Shown one piece after another: positions 17,538 to 25,230 of a stretch of DNA of 64,000 bases; position 1 is the first letter of the stretch; every line of letters starts with the position of its first letter. Made by a program: the position numbers and the translations under genes. Below the pieces are notes generated by a model that saw nothing but the letters and a program-made list of their open reading frames with translations, did no database searches and was not told the DNA's origin. The stretch is from Halochromatium salexigens (GTDB lineage Bacteria > Pseudomonadota > Gammaproteobacteria > Chromatiales > Chromatiaceae): the NCBI RefSeq assembly GCF_016653295.1, contig NZ_NHSF01000059.1, positions 326,162 to 390,161 on the forward strand, written 5' to 3'.

Positions 17538-17920
17538 GCCTGGTCGATGCCAATGTGGTCCTGCGCTATTTGCTTGAGGATCATGCCGAACTCTCCCCTC
17601 GGGCAGCCGAAATCCTTGAACAGCAACAGGTGACGCTCCCTATCGAGGCCGCCTGCGAGGTGGTCTATGTGCTGCAAAAGGTCTACGAGGTCGATCGGGA
17701 CACCATCAGTCAGCGGCTCACCGAACTGGTGACTGAGGGTCTGGTGCGGATGGACAAGCCCGGCATCTTTCTCCGGGCATTGGACTGTTATCGCCAGCGC
17801 GGGCTCGACTTCGTCGATTGCCTGTTGGTGGGCTATCACCTGGAGGAGCAGCAGCCGATCATCACCTTCGATGACAAGCTGGCCAAAGTGATCAAAGCGC
17901 AAGCGCGAGGTGGCGCATGA
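17534..17920 (+). CDS. PIN-domain toxin (VapC-like)
   Basis: 128 residues. PIN residues: SLVDANVVLRYLLED (first Asp), EAACEVVYVL (Glu), GLDFVDCLLVGY (third Asp) and ITFDDKLAKV (fourth). Length and layout fit VapC ribonucleases. Start codon overlaps the antitoxin stop, indicating coupled translation. Apparently intact. Confidence 0.88.
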   Translation: MSLVDANVVLRYLLEDHAELSPRAAEILEQQQVTLPIEAACEVVYVLQKVYEVDRDTISQRLTELVTEGLVRMDKPGIFLRALDCYRQRGLDFVDCLLVGYHLEEQQPIITFDDKLAKVIKAQARGGA

Positions 17921-18007
17921 CCCAAGACCATCGCCCAGCCCCGCAAACCCGCATAGCACGGCTGGCGGCCATGCGGACTGACGCAGGGCCAGGGCCAACG
18001 CGATCAA

Positions 18008-18029
18008 CTTGATGCGCTCTAGTCTAGCT
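18008..18029 (+). repeat. Short dispersed element, copy 2 (upstream of PD-(D/E)XK paralog)
   Basis: CTTGATGCGCTCTAGTCTAG and two further bases match copies at 15394 and 38103 with a few changes (TATTCT is AGTCT here). It lies about 70 bases before the ATG of the second PD-(D/E)XK gene, the same distance as copy 1. Confidence 0.65.
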
Positions 18030-18097
18030 TGGCCGCGTCGATCTTGGCGCGATTCGGCGTTAAGATCAGCGATGGATGAACACTGGAAACGCTCACA

Positions 18098-18676
18098 ATG
18101 GCAACATCGGCTGAAGAAATTTGGGCACTATTTCGTGAAACCGATCGTAAGATGCAGGAAAACGACCAGCGGTTGAGGCAGCGTTTTGAGGAAACCGATC
18201 GCAAGACGCAAGAAACCGACCGCAAGATCGAGAAGCTCAGCGAACTCATCGGCCGGCAAGGCAACCGACTCGGCGAATTCGTGCAGGAGATGGTGCGCCC
18301 GGCCGTGGTCCGCCTGCTGCGCGAGCGTGGTCTGCCGATGCACCAGGTCGCGCCCAACCTCACCGCCTACGATGACAACGGCCAGGTGATCGCCGAGATC
18401 GATCTGCTCGCCCTCAACGAACAGGTCGCCGTGGCCGTGGAATGCAAATCCCATCTCAGCCTCGACGACGTCAACGCCCATCTTGCGCGCCTCGCCACCT
18501 TCAAGGACTGCTTCCCGCAGTACCGGGCGTATCAACTCCTGGGCGCCGTGGCCGGGATGGTGGTGCCGGACCAAGTCGGCCGCTTCGCCTACCGCAAGGG
18601 GCTGTTCGTGCTCGCCCAATCCGGGCAGGCGATCGAGATCCGCAACGACGCGCGCTTTCAGCCCAGCATCTGGTGA
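18098..18676 (+). CDS. PD-(D/E)XK nuclease-like protein (DUF3782 type), copy 2
   Basis: 192 residues, almost identical to the protein of 15485-16021 from the GRQGNRLGEFVQEM block to the end, with the same EIDLLALN and VAVECKS motif. The difference is a longer N-terminal coil: the FRETDRKMQEN...ETDRKTQETDRKIEK segment adds about 14 residues, apparently by duplication of short ETDRK units. Nucleotide identity extends about 90 bases upstream. Both copies look intact, with third-position changes. Role unknown; it lies between two toxin-antitoxin pairs. Confidence 0.8.
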   Translation: MATSAEEIWALFRETDRKMQENDQRLRQRFEETDRKTQETDRKIEKLSELIGRQGNRLGEFVQEMVRPAVVRLLRERGLPMHQVAPNLTAYDDNGQVIAEIDLLALNEQVAVAVECKSHLSLDDVNAHLARLATFKDCFPQYRAYQLLGAVAGMVVPDQVGRFAYRKGLFVLAQSGQAIEIRNDARFQPSIW

Positions 18677-18716
18677 AACCAAAGCCGGTCGGCGCGGCGT
18701 CGATGAGTTGAAGACC

Positions 18717-19136
18717 CTAGGGCTTCGGCTCAAAGGGGTTGAGCAGTCTCGCTCCGCTCGACTTTACGTCACGAACATTGCGCGTGACCAGAACCAAATC
18801 GTGCTCTAAGGCGGTCGCGGCTAGCAGACTGTCAATGGCAGGGAGTGGGTCGGGCACCCCAAGGATGCCCCAACGCTCAGCAATCGCGACCGAGACAGGT
18901 AGGATGCGATCTCCCATAGCCACCTTGAGTGCCTCAAGGCGCTGCGCGAGCTGATCAGCCTGCTGGGGATCGCGGCGACGTAAACGCTCGATGCCCCGTC
19001 GAACCTCACCGACAACGAGCACGGAGACATGCAAAGCCTCAGGCTCAACGGAGGCGTACCAGCGCCTCACGCCGGCATTAGCGCGTCTGCCCTTCTGAAG
19101 TTCCGACCAGACGTTGGTATCGATCAGATATCCCAT
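18717..19136 (-). CDS. VapC/FitB-type PIN toxin
   Basis: 139 residues. YLIDTNVWSELQKG (first Asp), VLVVGEVRRGIERL (Glu), LPAIDSLLAATAL (third Asp) and LVTRNVRDV (Asn/Asp end motif) are the standard VapC/FitB layout. Predicted tRNA- or mRNA-cleaving RNase. It overlaps the upstream antitoxin gene by 13 bases and is apparently intact. Confidence 0.9.
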   Translation of the reverse strand: MGYLIDTNVWSELQKGRRANAGVRRWYASVEPEALHVSVLVVGEVRRGIERLRRRDPQQADQLAQRLEALKVAMGDRILPVSVAIAERWGILGVPDPLPAIDSLLAATALEHDLVLVTRNVRDVKSSGARLLNPFEPKP

Positions 19137-19345
19137 TGGACATCTCGTCCGAGATCACGAGGTCGATCTAAGTCTTCATCGGTCAATCCCTCGGTGGTGC
19201 TGGCAAACAGCGTCTTGAGATCACCGTCCTTAGTTCCTGGTTGCTCCCAGAGCAACACCACGCGCAGGCGCACGCCGTCCGGCACTTCCTCAGGGAGGTG
19301 GATACTGCGCTGCTCTGGCAGCGCATCGAATTCGATAGCGTTCAT
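19124..19345 (-). CDS. Antitoxin partner of the VapC/FitB toxin
   Basis: 73 residues. The N-terminal half (IEFDALPEQRSIHLPEEVPD, VRLRVVLLW) is a short beta segment like those of DUF2281/AbrB-type antitoxins, and the C-terminal half (DLKTLFASTTEGLTDEDLDR) is an acidic helix typical of toxin-binding tails. The gene ends inside the toxin start, the arrangement expected of a cognate pair. Confidence 0.8.
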   Translation of the reverse strand: MNAIEFDALPEQRSIHLPEEVPDGVRLRVVLLWEQPGTKDGDLKTLFASTTEGLTDEDLDRPRDLGRDVQWDI

Positions 19346-19355
19346 GGATCAATCC

Positions 19356-20086
19356 TTAAGTCGATTTCACCGACGTTCGGCTCTTGCCGAGCGCCTGAAA
19401 TACCTTATCGAGATGGGCGCTCAGGCGTTCCGGGGGCATGTTCGGTGGTGGCGGCTCGCGGTTCGTCGGCGGTGTGCTTCCGGGCACGTGGTTCGCCACG
19501 GCCTGGGCGGCGCGAGAGGCGGCGCTGGGGCGATGACGCGCGGCTTGGGCGCGGCGCTGATGGACCTCGGAGAGATAATTCTCGAGCTTCTCCGGGGCAA
19601 ACAGCGTCGCTGAGCGCAGGTAGCGGGCGCGCTCGGTGTCGCCCCACTGGCGTGTCTTGAGATCGATCACCGCGCAGAGCGTCTCGGGCGTTTGCATGCG
19701 CAGGGCGTGATTCGTGAGGCGATAGCTCTCGGTGCCGGGGGTGCTCGGGAAGCAGGTGCCTGCACGCTCTGAGCCCCCACCCGGCGCAGCACCGCGCGAT
19801 AGCGATTGGTGCGCCGGCAGCCACCGGGCTCGATCTGCAGGAAGCCAAGACTCGCGAGCTGCTTGAGCGCGCGCTTGACCGAACTGAGCGAACTCTTGGA
19901 GCGCTTCGCCAGCGTGCGCAGCGAGGGCCAGGCGAAACCGCTCTTGGAGTTGATGAAGTGCGACAGCGAGGTGGCGACCGAGCGCGCGGCGTGGGTCAAC
20001 TCGGGCTCGGCGCACAGGGCGCGCTGCCAGCGCAGGATGTCCACCGGCGAGGTGGCGAACTGAGCAACGGTGGCGGCTTGGGACAT
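19356..20086 (-). pseudogene. Winged-helix (replication/regulatory type) gene split by a frameshift
   Basis: From the ATG at 20084-20086: MSQAATVAQFATSPVDILRW, then a winged helix (FAWPSLRTLAKRSKSSLSSV, KRALKQLASLGFLQIEPGG, NRYRAV). Near 19750-19810 the coding character moves to another frame: TCFPSTPGTESYRLTNHALR, DLKTRQWGDTERARYLRSAT, LFAPEKLENYLSEVHQRRA to the stop at 19356. The whole would be about 240 residues, like plasmid or island HTH/replication accessory proteins. A sequencing error or programmed slip is possible but I see no slippery run. Function unknown. Confidence 0.6.
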
Positions 20087-20610
20087 CGGCAATCTCCAGG
20101 TCGAACAGGGGTGGAGACCACCGACTGAACGGGTGAGATCACGGATGGACGCGGTATGCAGACGCCACCCCTGATGGGTGGGCTTCTTGCTAGAATACCG
20201 CTGGCCACTGGTGCGCTCGACTCGGTTGCAGTCGGGGCTTGACGCGGCGGGTGTTGGTAGCACCCCCGCGACAGTGGCATCCATCCTAGCCGCATCGGCT
20301 CGAGGTTGTCGAGTCCCCGTTGCGGATTTTTTTCTCTCCCCCTCTCCCCCGCTCCCTTGGCGCGTCGCGCAGCGCCTGAGCGCGCGCGGGCTGGGCGCGC
20401 GACGCGCTGGGCGGGCGCCGTTGCGGGCGTCGCGCGTTCTTAATTCGCCCGTTCGGGGCTCAGCATGGCCCCACCCCTGGGCTCAGGGTGAACCCACCCT
20501 GGGGTCAGCAGGAACCCAGCCTGGGTCCAGCCTGACCCCACCGACAGACCAGCGAGCGCGGCGACGAAGCGCGCGGGCGCGCATCGCGCAGGCGCGCAAG
20601 GCGTGGCTGA
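20087..20610. other. Non-coding region with iteron-like CCTGGG repeats
   Basis: About 520 bases with no credible gene. A hairpin GGGTGTTGGTAGCACCCC lies near 20249-20266, and a pyrimidine-rich run (TTTTTTCTCTCCCCC) near 20328. At 20463-20545 related words recur about every 20-24 bases: CCCACCCCTGGG, CCCACCCTGGGG, CCCAGCCTGGGT, CCAGCCTGACCCC. Together with the adjacent winged-helix gene these could be binding sites for that protein. No tRNA is visible. Confidence 0.45.
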
Positions 20611-20665
20611 GAAAAGAAAAGGCGCCGCTGGCGGCATCGAATGATGCACGCTCAGCGGCGCCTTT
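20611..20665 (-). terminator. Strong intrinsic terminator behind the PEP-CTERM gene
   Basis: On the minus strand a 13-base perfect stem (arms 20618-20630 and 20653-20665, AAAGGCGCCGCTG with its complement) with a 22-base loop is followed by TTTTCTTTTC. It begins 23 bases after the stop codon of the PEP-CTERM gene. Confidence 0.9.
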
Positions 20666-20687
20666 GGAGGGAGGGATCGGAGCGGTG

Positions 20688-21527
20688 TTAGCCGTTGAGG
20701 ACGCGGCGGCGGGCGAAGGCCAAGCCTAAGAGGCCGCTGCCGAGCAGGAACAGGGTGGCGGGCTCGGGGACTGAGAAGATGTCGGTGTCTCCACGGAACT
20801 CGAAGATGTAGCGTCCTTCGACATCGGAGTTATAGCTGTTGAAAGCCAGCGCATGAGGTCCATCGTTTAAAAACGCCCCAGGCTGGCCTGAGCCGGATAA
20901 CTCGAAGAACGTCGTGTCAGTCGATCTGGTATTGCTAACGGTGCCCCAAGGGGGCGGGTTAGAGAAACCTGCTAGTGGAGCAGTGGTTGATAAATCGCCG
21001 GCTTCCCAGAAAATATCTTCATAGTTAAAGATGATATCAAAATCACCCTCCTCTCCATCATCTTGACGATCAACAAGAATGAGCTGAAAGCTGTTATTAC
21101 TTTCCCCTGATCCAACGTAAGAATTGACATCAATCCAATTGACGCCAAATGCGCTGTAACCCTCAAAGAAACCTTGGCCGTAGGTGACTGCTGAGCCTAT
21201 GCCATCATTGACGCTTCGCCACGCATCGACATCTGCGAAAAAAGGCGCAATCATCGTCTGGTCTGCTACGGCCAAGCTAGAGGCTGTATAAGATCCAAAC
21301 GAGTTAAAGAAAGTTATATTGCCATTTTCGTTGACAAAAGTCCGGTCCCACCTCTCTCCAAAAAAATTGATCTCAAAGCCAAGCTCTACTTCTGGGCTCG
21401 ATTGGTTTGTACCATTAGCAGAAAGGGTATTGCTGTTAAAAGCATCAAAAACAATAGGCGATGCATAGATCGTCGGCGACAATGCCAATCCAACGGCCAA
21501 TGTGAAAATAGATTTTTGAAAGTTCAT
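20688..21527 (-). CDS. PEP-CTERM sorted exported protein with nidogen-like (NIDO) domain
   Basis: 279 residues. Signal peptide FQKSIFTLAVGLALSPTIYA; a beta-rich body with GFEINFFGERWDRTFVNENG followed by NITFFNSFGSYT, MIAPFFADVD and NSFQLILVDR, which follow the NIDO-domain pattern (F.G....V.VN.NG.I.F......IAPF.ADVD); then the sorting tail VPEPATLFLLGSGLLGLAFA with a terminal RRR cluster. Exosortase should process the VPEP tail for surface delivery. A GGAG 6 bases before the ATG at 21525-21527 favours it over the ATG two codons upstream. No exosortase or EPS genes are in view. The gene is AT-richer than its flanks. Confidence 0.88.
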   Translation of the reverse strand: MNFQKSIFTLAVGLALSPTIYASPIVFDAFNSNTLSANGTNQSSPEVELGFEINFFGERWDRTFVNENGNITFFNSFGSYTASSLAVADQTMIAPFFADVDAWRSVNDGIGSAVTYGQGFFEGYSAFGVNWIDVNSYVGSGESNNSFQLILVDRQDDGEEGDFDIIFNYEDIFWEAGDLSTTAPLAGFSNPPPWGTVSNTRSTDTTFFELSGSGQPGAFLNDGPHALAFNSYNSDVEGRYIFEFRGDTDIFSVPEPATLFLLGSGLLGLAFARRRVLNG

Positions 21528-21908
21528 GTTCATCTCCATTAAGTAGAGCGAGATCAGTTGTTGGGCTGACAAGCGATGATGTCTCGATCATCGGCTTGCG
21601 CAGGATAAAACCGCACTATAATTAAAAGCAAATTTCGAGCCAATATAATAAAAGCTTAAAAATCAAGATTTTAGCATCTAGGAGCCCAGCAGAACGAAAC
21701 ACGTCAGCAATCAACTGTAAAGCGTAGTATGCCGGACAACTGCTAGTAGACTTGCATGCTAAGCAGTAAAATCAGCATCTTATATGACGCGAGAGGAAAA
21801 TTCGGGCAGGAAGCGCAACATCAAAACTGTAAAAATTCTCGACAGCCTGGCCTGTCAACTTAGATGACATAAAAGTCTACGCAGCCAATTGTTAGGCCAT
21901 TGACCATT
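21528..21908. other. AT-rich intergenic region upstream of the PEP-CTERM gene
   Basis: About 380 bases, clearly AT-richer than most of the window, with no open frame of protein character. It should contain the promoter of the PEP-CTERM gene on the minus strand; several AT-rich -10-like words occur around 21610-21660 but I cannot single one out. Confidence 0.4.
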
Positions 21909-21927
21909 AAAAGCAGAGGCTGCTTTT
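21909..21927 (-). terminator. Hairpin terminator at the end of the tad cluster
   Basis: An 8-base stem (AAAAGCAG at 21909-21916 with CTGCTTTT at 21920-21927) and a 3-base loop, ending in a T run on the minus strand. It starts 5 bases after the stop codon of the last pseudopilin gene. It is short and moderately stable. Confidence 0.65.
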
Positions 21928-21931
21928 ATGT

Positions 21932-22519
21932 TCAGCGACCTCCACCACCAGGAGGTGAAGAAGGTAGTGCTGCAGCAGAAATAACACGGTCAAATGTCAC
22001 ACTCATAGTAAGAACGCCATCAGGGAACATCCATTCGAACATCCCAGAAAGCATTGGCGCATAATGGAGATTCATTTTAACACTCACAAAATCACCAGGC
22101 TGAAAATCTCTTTCATTAGGAAATAAACCATGCTCCCCTGCTGCAAGTTCTATGTCAGCACAAGCAAAATCTGGATCATTTGGAGGCCTAAAATAGCGAA
22201 CACAAAAAATATCGTCAGCATCAATGTGTTTTTCACCAACTGGCAAATCGAACCTTATTTTATCGTATACTAGTGACCTCACTTCATCTGAAAAAAGGCG
22301 TTTACCATCTGTTCTCATCCCTTCACTCGCTTGGCGCACCGCATACTCCGCTGTCCAAGATAGGGTTTCATAAACCCGAAGAATATTCGTGACTTCCAAA
22401 GTCAGGAACGTCAGAAGAAAAACCATCGGCACGAAGATCATGGCTTCAACGATTGCAGCACCCGCTTGCTGGCGCCGGCGCCGAGGGGCTGAGAAGAATG
22501 AGCGAATGCGTGAGGCCAT
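21932..22519 (-). CDS. TadE-like pseudopilin
   Basis: 195 residues. A basic N terminus (SRIRSFFSAPRRRRQQ) is followed by AGAAIVEAMIFVPMVFLLTF, the TadE motif (G.A.VE.....P...LL) and single membrane helix, then a soluble domain with two cysteines. TadE/TadF are minor pseudopilins processed by TadV and needed for Flp pilus assembly. The ATG at 22517-22519 gives the usual short basic leader; a longer in-frame start overlaps the preceding gene. Last gene of the cluster before a terminator. Confidence 0.8.
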   Translation of the reverse strand: MASRIRSFFSAPRRRRQQAGAAIVEAMIFVPMVFLLTFLTLEVTNILRVYETLSWTAEYAVRQASEGMRTDGKRLFSDEVRSLVYDKIRFDLPVGEKHIDADDIFCVRYFRPPNDPDFACADIELAAGEHGLFPNERDFQPGDFVSVKMNLHYAPMLSGMFEWMFPDGVLTMSVTFDRVISAAALPSSPPGGGGR

Positions 22520-22553
22520 GATCGTTCCGCGTTCCACACCGAGGTGATAAAAG

Positions 22554-24494
22554 TTACTTGACGATAAAGGGTTTAAGGCTCCCGCCAATGGCTCCACCAA
22601 GATCTTTTATATTGTCTAAATTGGCTAAACCAGCTTCATGAGCAATAATAATAAAATCATTGCCGCCAGGCGTACCATTGATATCCAGTTGCTTTGCGAA
22701 AACAGCACCTGAGACTGACTGAGATCCGCGGATAAGAACCTCACCTTTTGGTGCATAGACCAGTCCTCTCAAGGTTGCATTGCCGGCCAGGCGCACTTCA
22801 TCACCGATACTCAAAATAAGCAGTTGAGGGATGGTGTTGCCATCGGCATCTGTGGTCAAGACACTAGACGCGGAGAGTTCCCCAGTATTGAATTGAAGCT
22901 TGCCCTCAACCATCAGCGTCAAGGTTGCACGAGGTTCGACGTCGAGGCGTGCGTTGTTGCCTGCGGTCTTGAAGTCACCCGTCACGTGCAGCGTGACATC
23001 ATCACCACTTCTCACGGTAAGTTCACCTTGGAGAGTGAAGTCATCCACCTTTAGATAGCCGTTGTTGATGCGAGGAGCATCATCGCTCCCCGTAACACCG
23101 CTGGTTGTCAGTCGTCCGTCACCGCTGAAAGTCCAATCGCCGAAACTGGGGATATCCTCATAGCTTTGGAAAAACTCTTCGATACTATTGGGAGCATCCT
23201 CATCGGGGCCAGTGTTGCTAAAGAGTGGGTCAGGATCTGCACACGGATCTGCATATGTGTCAGTGTTGTTAAAAACGGCTAAATAATCAGGATCCCAGGC
23301 TACTTCCTCAGGATTCGTGGTATTAAGGTCAGGATTGGGAACCATTTTTTTAGCGCCATCGCAGACTTGTGCGTCCTCCTCGTCGTTATCTTCACAAAGC
23401 CCTCCATGCTTTCGAGCATCCGCCACGATTGCTGTAACAATTCCATCCGCAACCGTAAGATTCCCGCCGACGACCAGATCACCACTGACGTCGTTGATGT
23501 TCTGCCGAATACGAAAATCCCCTTGCACAAAAAGGCTTTCAGGTATTTTTAATACAGATCCAGATTGAGGATCTTGTATTGATGTTCTAAAATTCCCTTT
23601 TATGTAAATATCTCCGTCCATTTGACCAGAACCACTTTGTGAATGGTCACTGAAGATACCTTGGTTGCCGCTAAATTGCTCACGATCTACCTCGCTATCA
23701 CCATCACTTTTCACGCCATAAAAAATTAAATCGCCCTTTAATTCTGAGCTTCTGCCCGTGAATGTGAATGCGTCATAAGTGATTACTCCGCCATATCCGT
23801 TTTGATCGGGATTTTTTTCAATAGCCGAATTACCGCCAAGGCCGACACCGGTGCTGTTTTCACTCGTTAGCACATATCCTCTAATCCTTGAATTACCACC
23901 GATTTGAGCTTTTTCGCACCCGGTAAACCCTCTGAAAATACCGCCAATATCATCCAAATTCACAGGTTCAACGCCAGTACCATCGGCAAACTCAACCAGT
24001 GCTTCCGAGGCATATCTAAAATTCAGGTCGGTACGCCCTATCCGAGATTCATCAGAGCCTTCGATCCGAGCTCTGATACGCCCCTGGTCATCAGAAGAAA
24101 CAGTGCCGCCGCTGATTGGTGGGATCGTTGGGCTATCAGAGTCCTCCGCATAGGCGCTGTTAGACAGGGTAAGCACTTGCAGCACCGACTTTGCAAGAGA
24201 GGCAGGCCAGTCCGGTAAATGAATCGAAGTTTCATCGTTTGATGCGGAATCAGGATTGTCTAAAGCAGATTGCCTGCAAACGTCATCCTGCGCGCATTCA
24301 TAAGCAAGCGAAAGCGCCGCATAGTCGGCCTGATGTTGGCTCATCCTGTTTTTGACTAAAGCAAGGCCTGGCTGCAATATGAAGCCAATGTAAAACATAA
24401 AGACAATTGGAACAGAGAAGATCAAGATCATGATCGTCATCGTGCCACGCTGGCTGCGGCATGTTGCGATTAGAGGGGCGCGTTTAATCTTCAT
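22554..24494 (-). CDS. TadG-like pseudopilin with polymer/beta-helix (DUF7305-like) body
   Basis: 646 residues. N terminus CRSQRGTMTIMILIFSVPIV then FMFYIGFILQPGLALVKNRM, a TadG-type helix followed by the 'K...Q.AADYAALS' segment. Instead of a von Willebrand domain, the body holds repeated short beta units: GGNSRIRGYVLTS, SSELKGDLIFYGV, GDIYIKGNFRTS, GDLVVGGNLTVADG, GELTVRSGDDVTLHVTGDFK, VRLAGNATLRGLVYAPKGEV. These resemble bactofilin-like or DUF7305 pili-associated beta-helices. It probably sits at the cell surface with the pilus. Start chosen at 24494 (MKIKRAP) just ahead of the helix. AT-richer than the ATPase genes. Confidence 0.7.
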   Translation of the reverse strand: MKIKRAPLIATCRSQRGTMTIMILIFSVPIVFMFYIGFILQPGLALVKNRMSQHQADYAALSLAYECAQDDVCRQSALDNPDSASNDETSIHLPDWPASLAKSVLQVLTLSNSAYAEDSDSPTIPPISGGTVSSDDQGRIRARIEGSDESRIGRTDLNFRYASEALVEFADGTGVEPVNLDDIGGIFRGFTGCEKAQIGGNSRIRGYVLTSENSTGVGLGGNSAIEKNPDQNGYGGVITYDAFTFTGRSSELKGDLIFYGVKSDGDSEVDREQFSGNQGIFSDHSQSGSGQMDGDIYIKGNFRTSIQDPQSGSVLKIPESLFVQGDFRIRQNINDVSGDLVVGGNLTVADGIVTAIVADARKHGGLCEDNDEEDAQVCDGAKKMVPNPDLNTTNPEEVAWDPDYLAVFNNTDTYADPCADPDPLFSNTGPDEDAPNSIEEFFQSYEDIPSFGDWTFSGDGRLTTSGVTGSDDAPRINNGYLKVDDFTLQGELTVRSGDDVTLHVTGDFKTAGNNARLDVEPRATLTLMVEGKLQFNTGELSASSVLTTDADGNTIPQLLILSIGDEVRLAGNATLRGLVYAPKGEVLIRGSQSVSGAVFAKQLDINGTPGGNDFIIIAHEAGLANLDNIKDLGGAIGGSLKPFIVK

Positions 24495-24546
24495 GGCTAA
24501 ATTCGACCTCGTTGAGGGAATTGTCATTTCATTCGTTACAAACGCA

Positions 24547-25143
24547 TTAAGGCGCATCAAAGATTTGTCGATATACTTTGAATTCATGCGTGCGCCACTC
24601 TTTTATCATAATATGTTTAATAATTGGGGTGAATGGCTCGAATACGTTGCTCACTTCAACTTCGATAAACCTTCTTTCGTTGGCGCAGGTGCCGTCAACC
24701 GTATAAGTGAGTGTGACGGTATTATCTGATTCAAGGGTCAAATTAGGACAAGCATCAATTTCTGTGATCTCGATGTCAACATCATCGTCATCTAGGTCAA
24801 ATTCAAGACCGCCCACGGCTGACTTGATATGCTCCTCAATCTCTTCCTTAAATTTTTCAGGTTCCACCAATGTAATCTCATCCGCATCTGGGTCATCTAT
24901 CTGATATTTATTGTCACTTGCTGAATATAAATATCTCCGATACGCAAACTGCGCCCCTGCATCAGTTGCATAGGCCATCTGCTGAGCCCAGGTCGTCAAG
25001 CGACCTAGATCCGCCACTAGTATCAGCAAAAACATCAGGATCAGGACGACAAACGGAAACTCGACCATCGCCGAGCCCCGTTGCCGCCCCCAGTTGGCGC
25101 CGCGCCGAGGTCTTCTCATACGGAGTGTTAGAAAGGTGTTCAT
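24547..25143 (-). CDS. TadE/TadF-like pseudopilin
   Basis: 198 residues. GRQRGSAMVEFPFVVLILMF is the TadE-type processing site and helix (G.A.VEF..V...L). The soluble part is very acidic in its middle (EFDLDDDDVDIEITEIDA) and has two cysteines. It precedes the TadG-like gene. With the gene at 21932 it supplies the two minor pseudopilins expected of Tad systems. Confidence 0.8.
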   Translation of the reverse strand: MNTFLTLRMRRPRRGANWGRQRGSAMVEFPFVVLILMFLLILVADLGRLTTWAQQMAYATDAGAQFAYRRYLYSASDNKYQIDDPDADEITLVEPEKFKEEIEEHIKSAVGGLEFDLDDDDVDIEITEIDACPNLTLESDNTVTLTYTVDGTCANERRFIEVEVSNVFEPFTPIIKHIMIKEWRTHEFKVYRQIFDAP

Positions 25144-25230
25144 GAGTCATCCAGCCAGCCCCAACGTCGGCGAAGGTCGTTGACTCCAAGTATAGATCAT
25201 GCCAAGCAGGATGCAGTTCCTTCTCCCGGC

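Noticed and set aside
20249-20266. GC-rich hairpin considered as a tRNA or small RNA
   Set aside because: Only one stem is present; there is no cloverleaf, anticodon arm or T-loop sequence.
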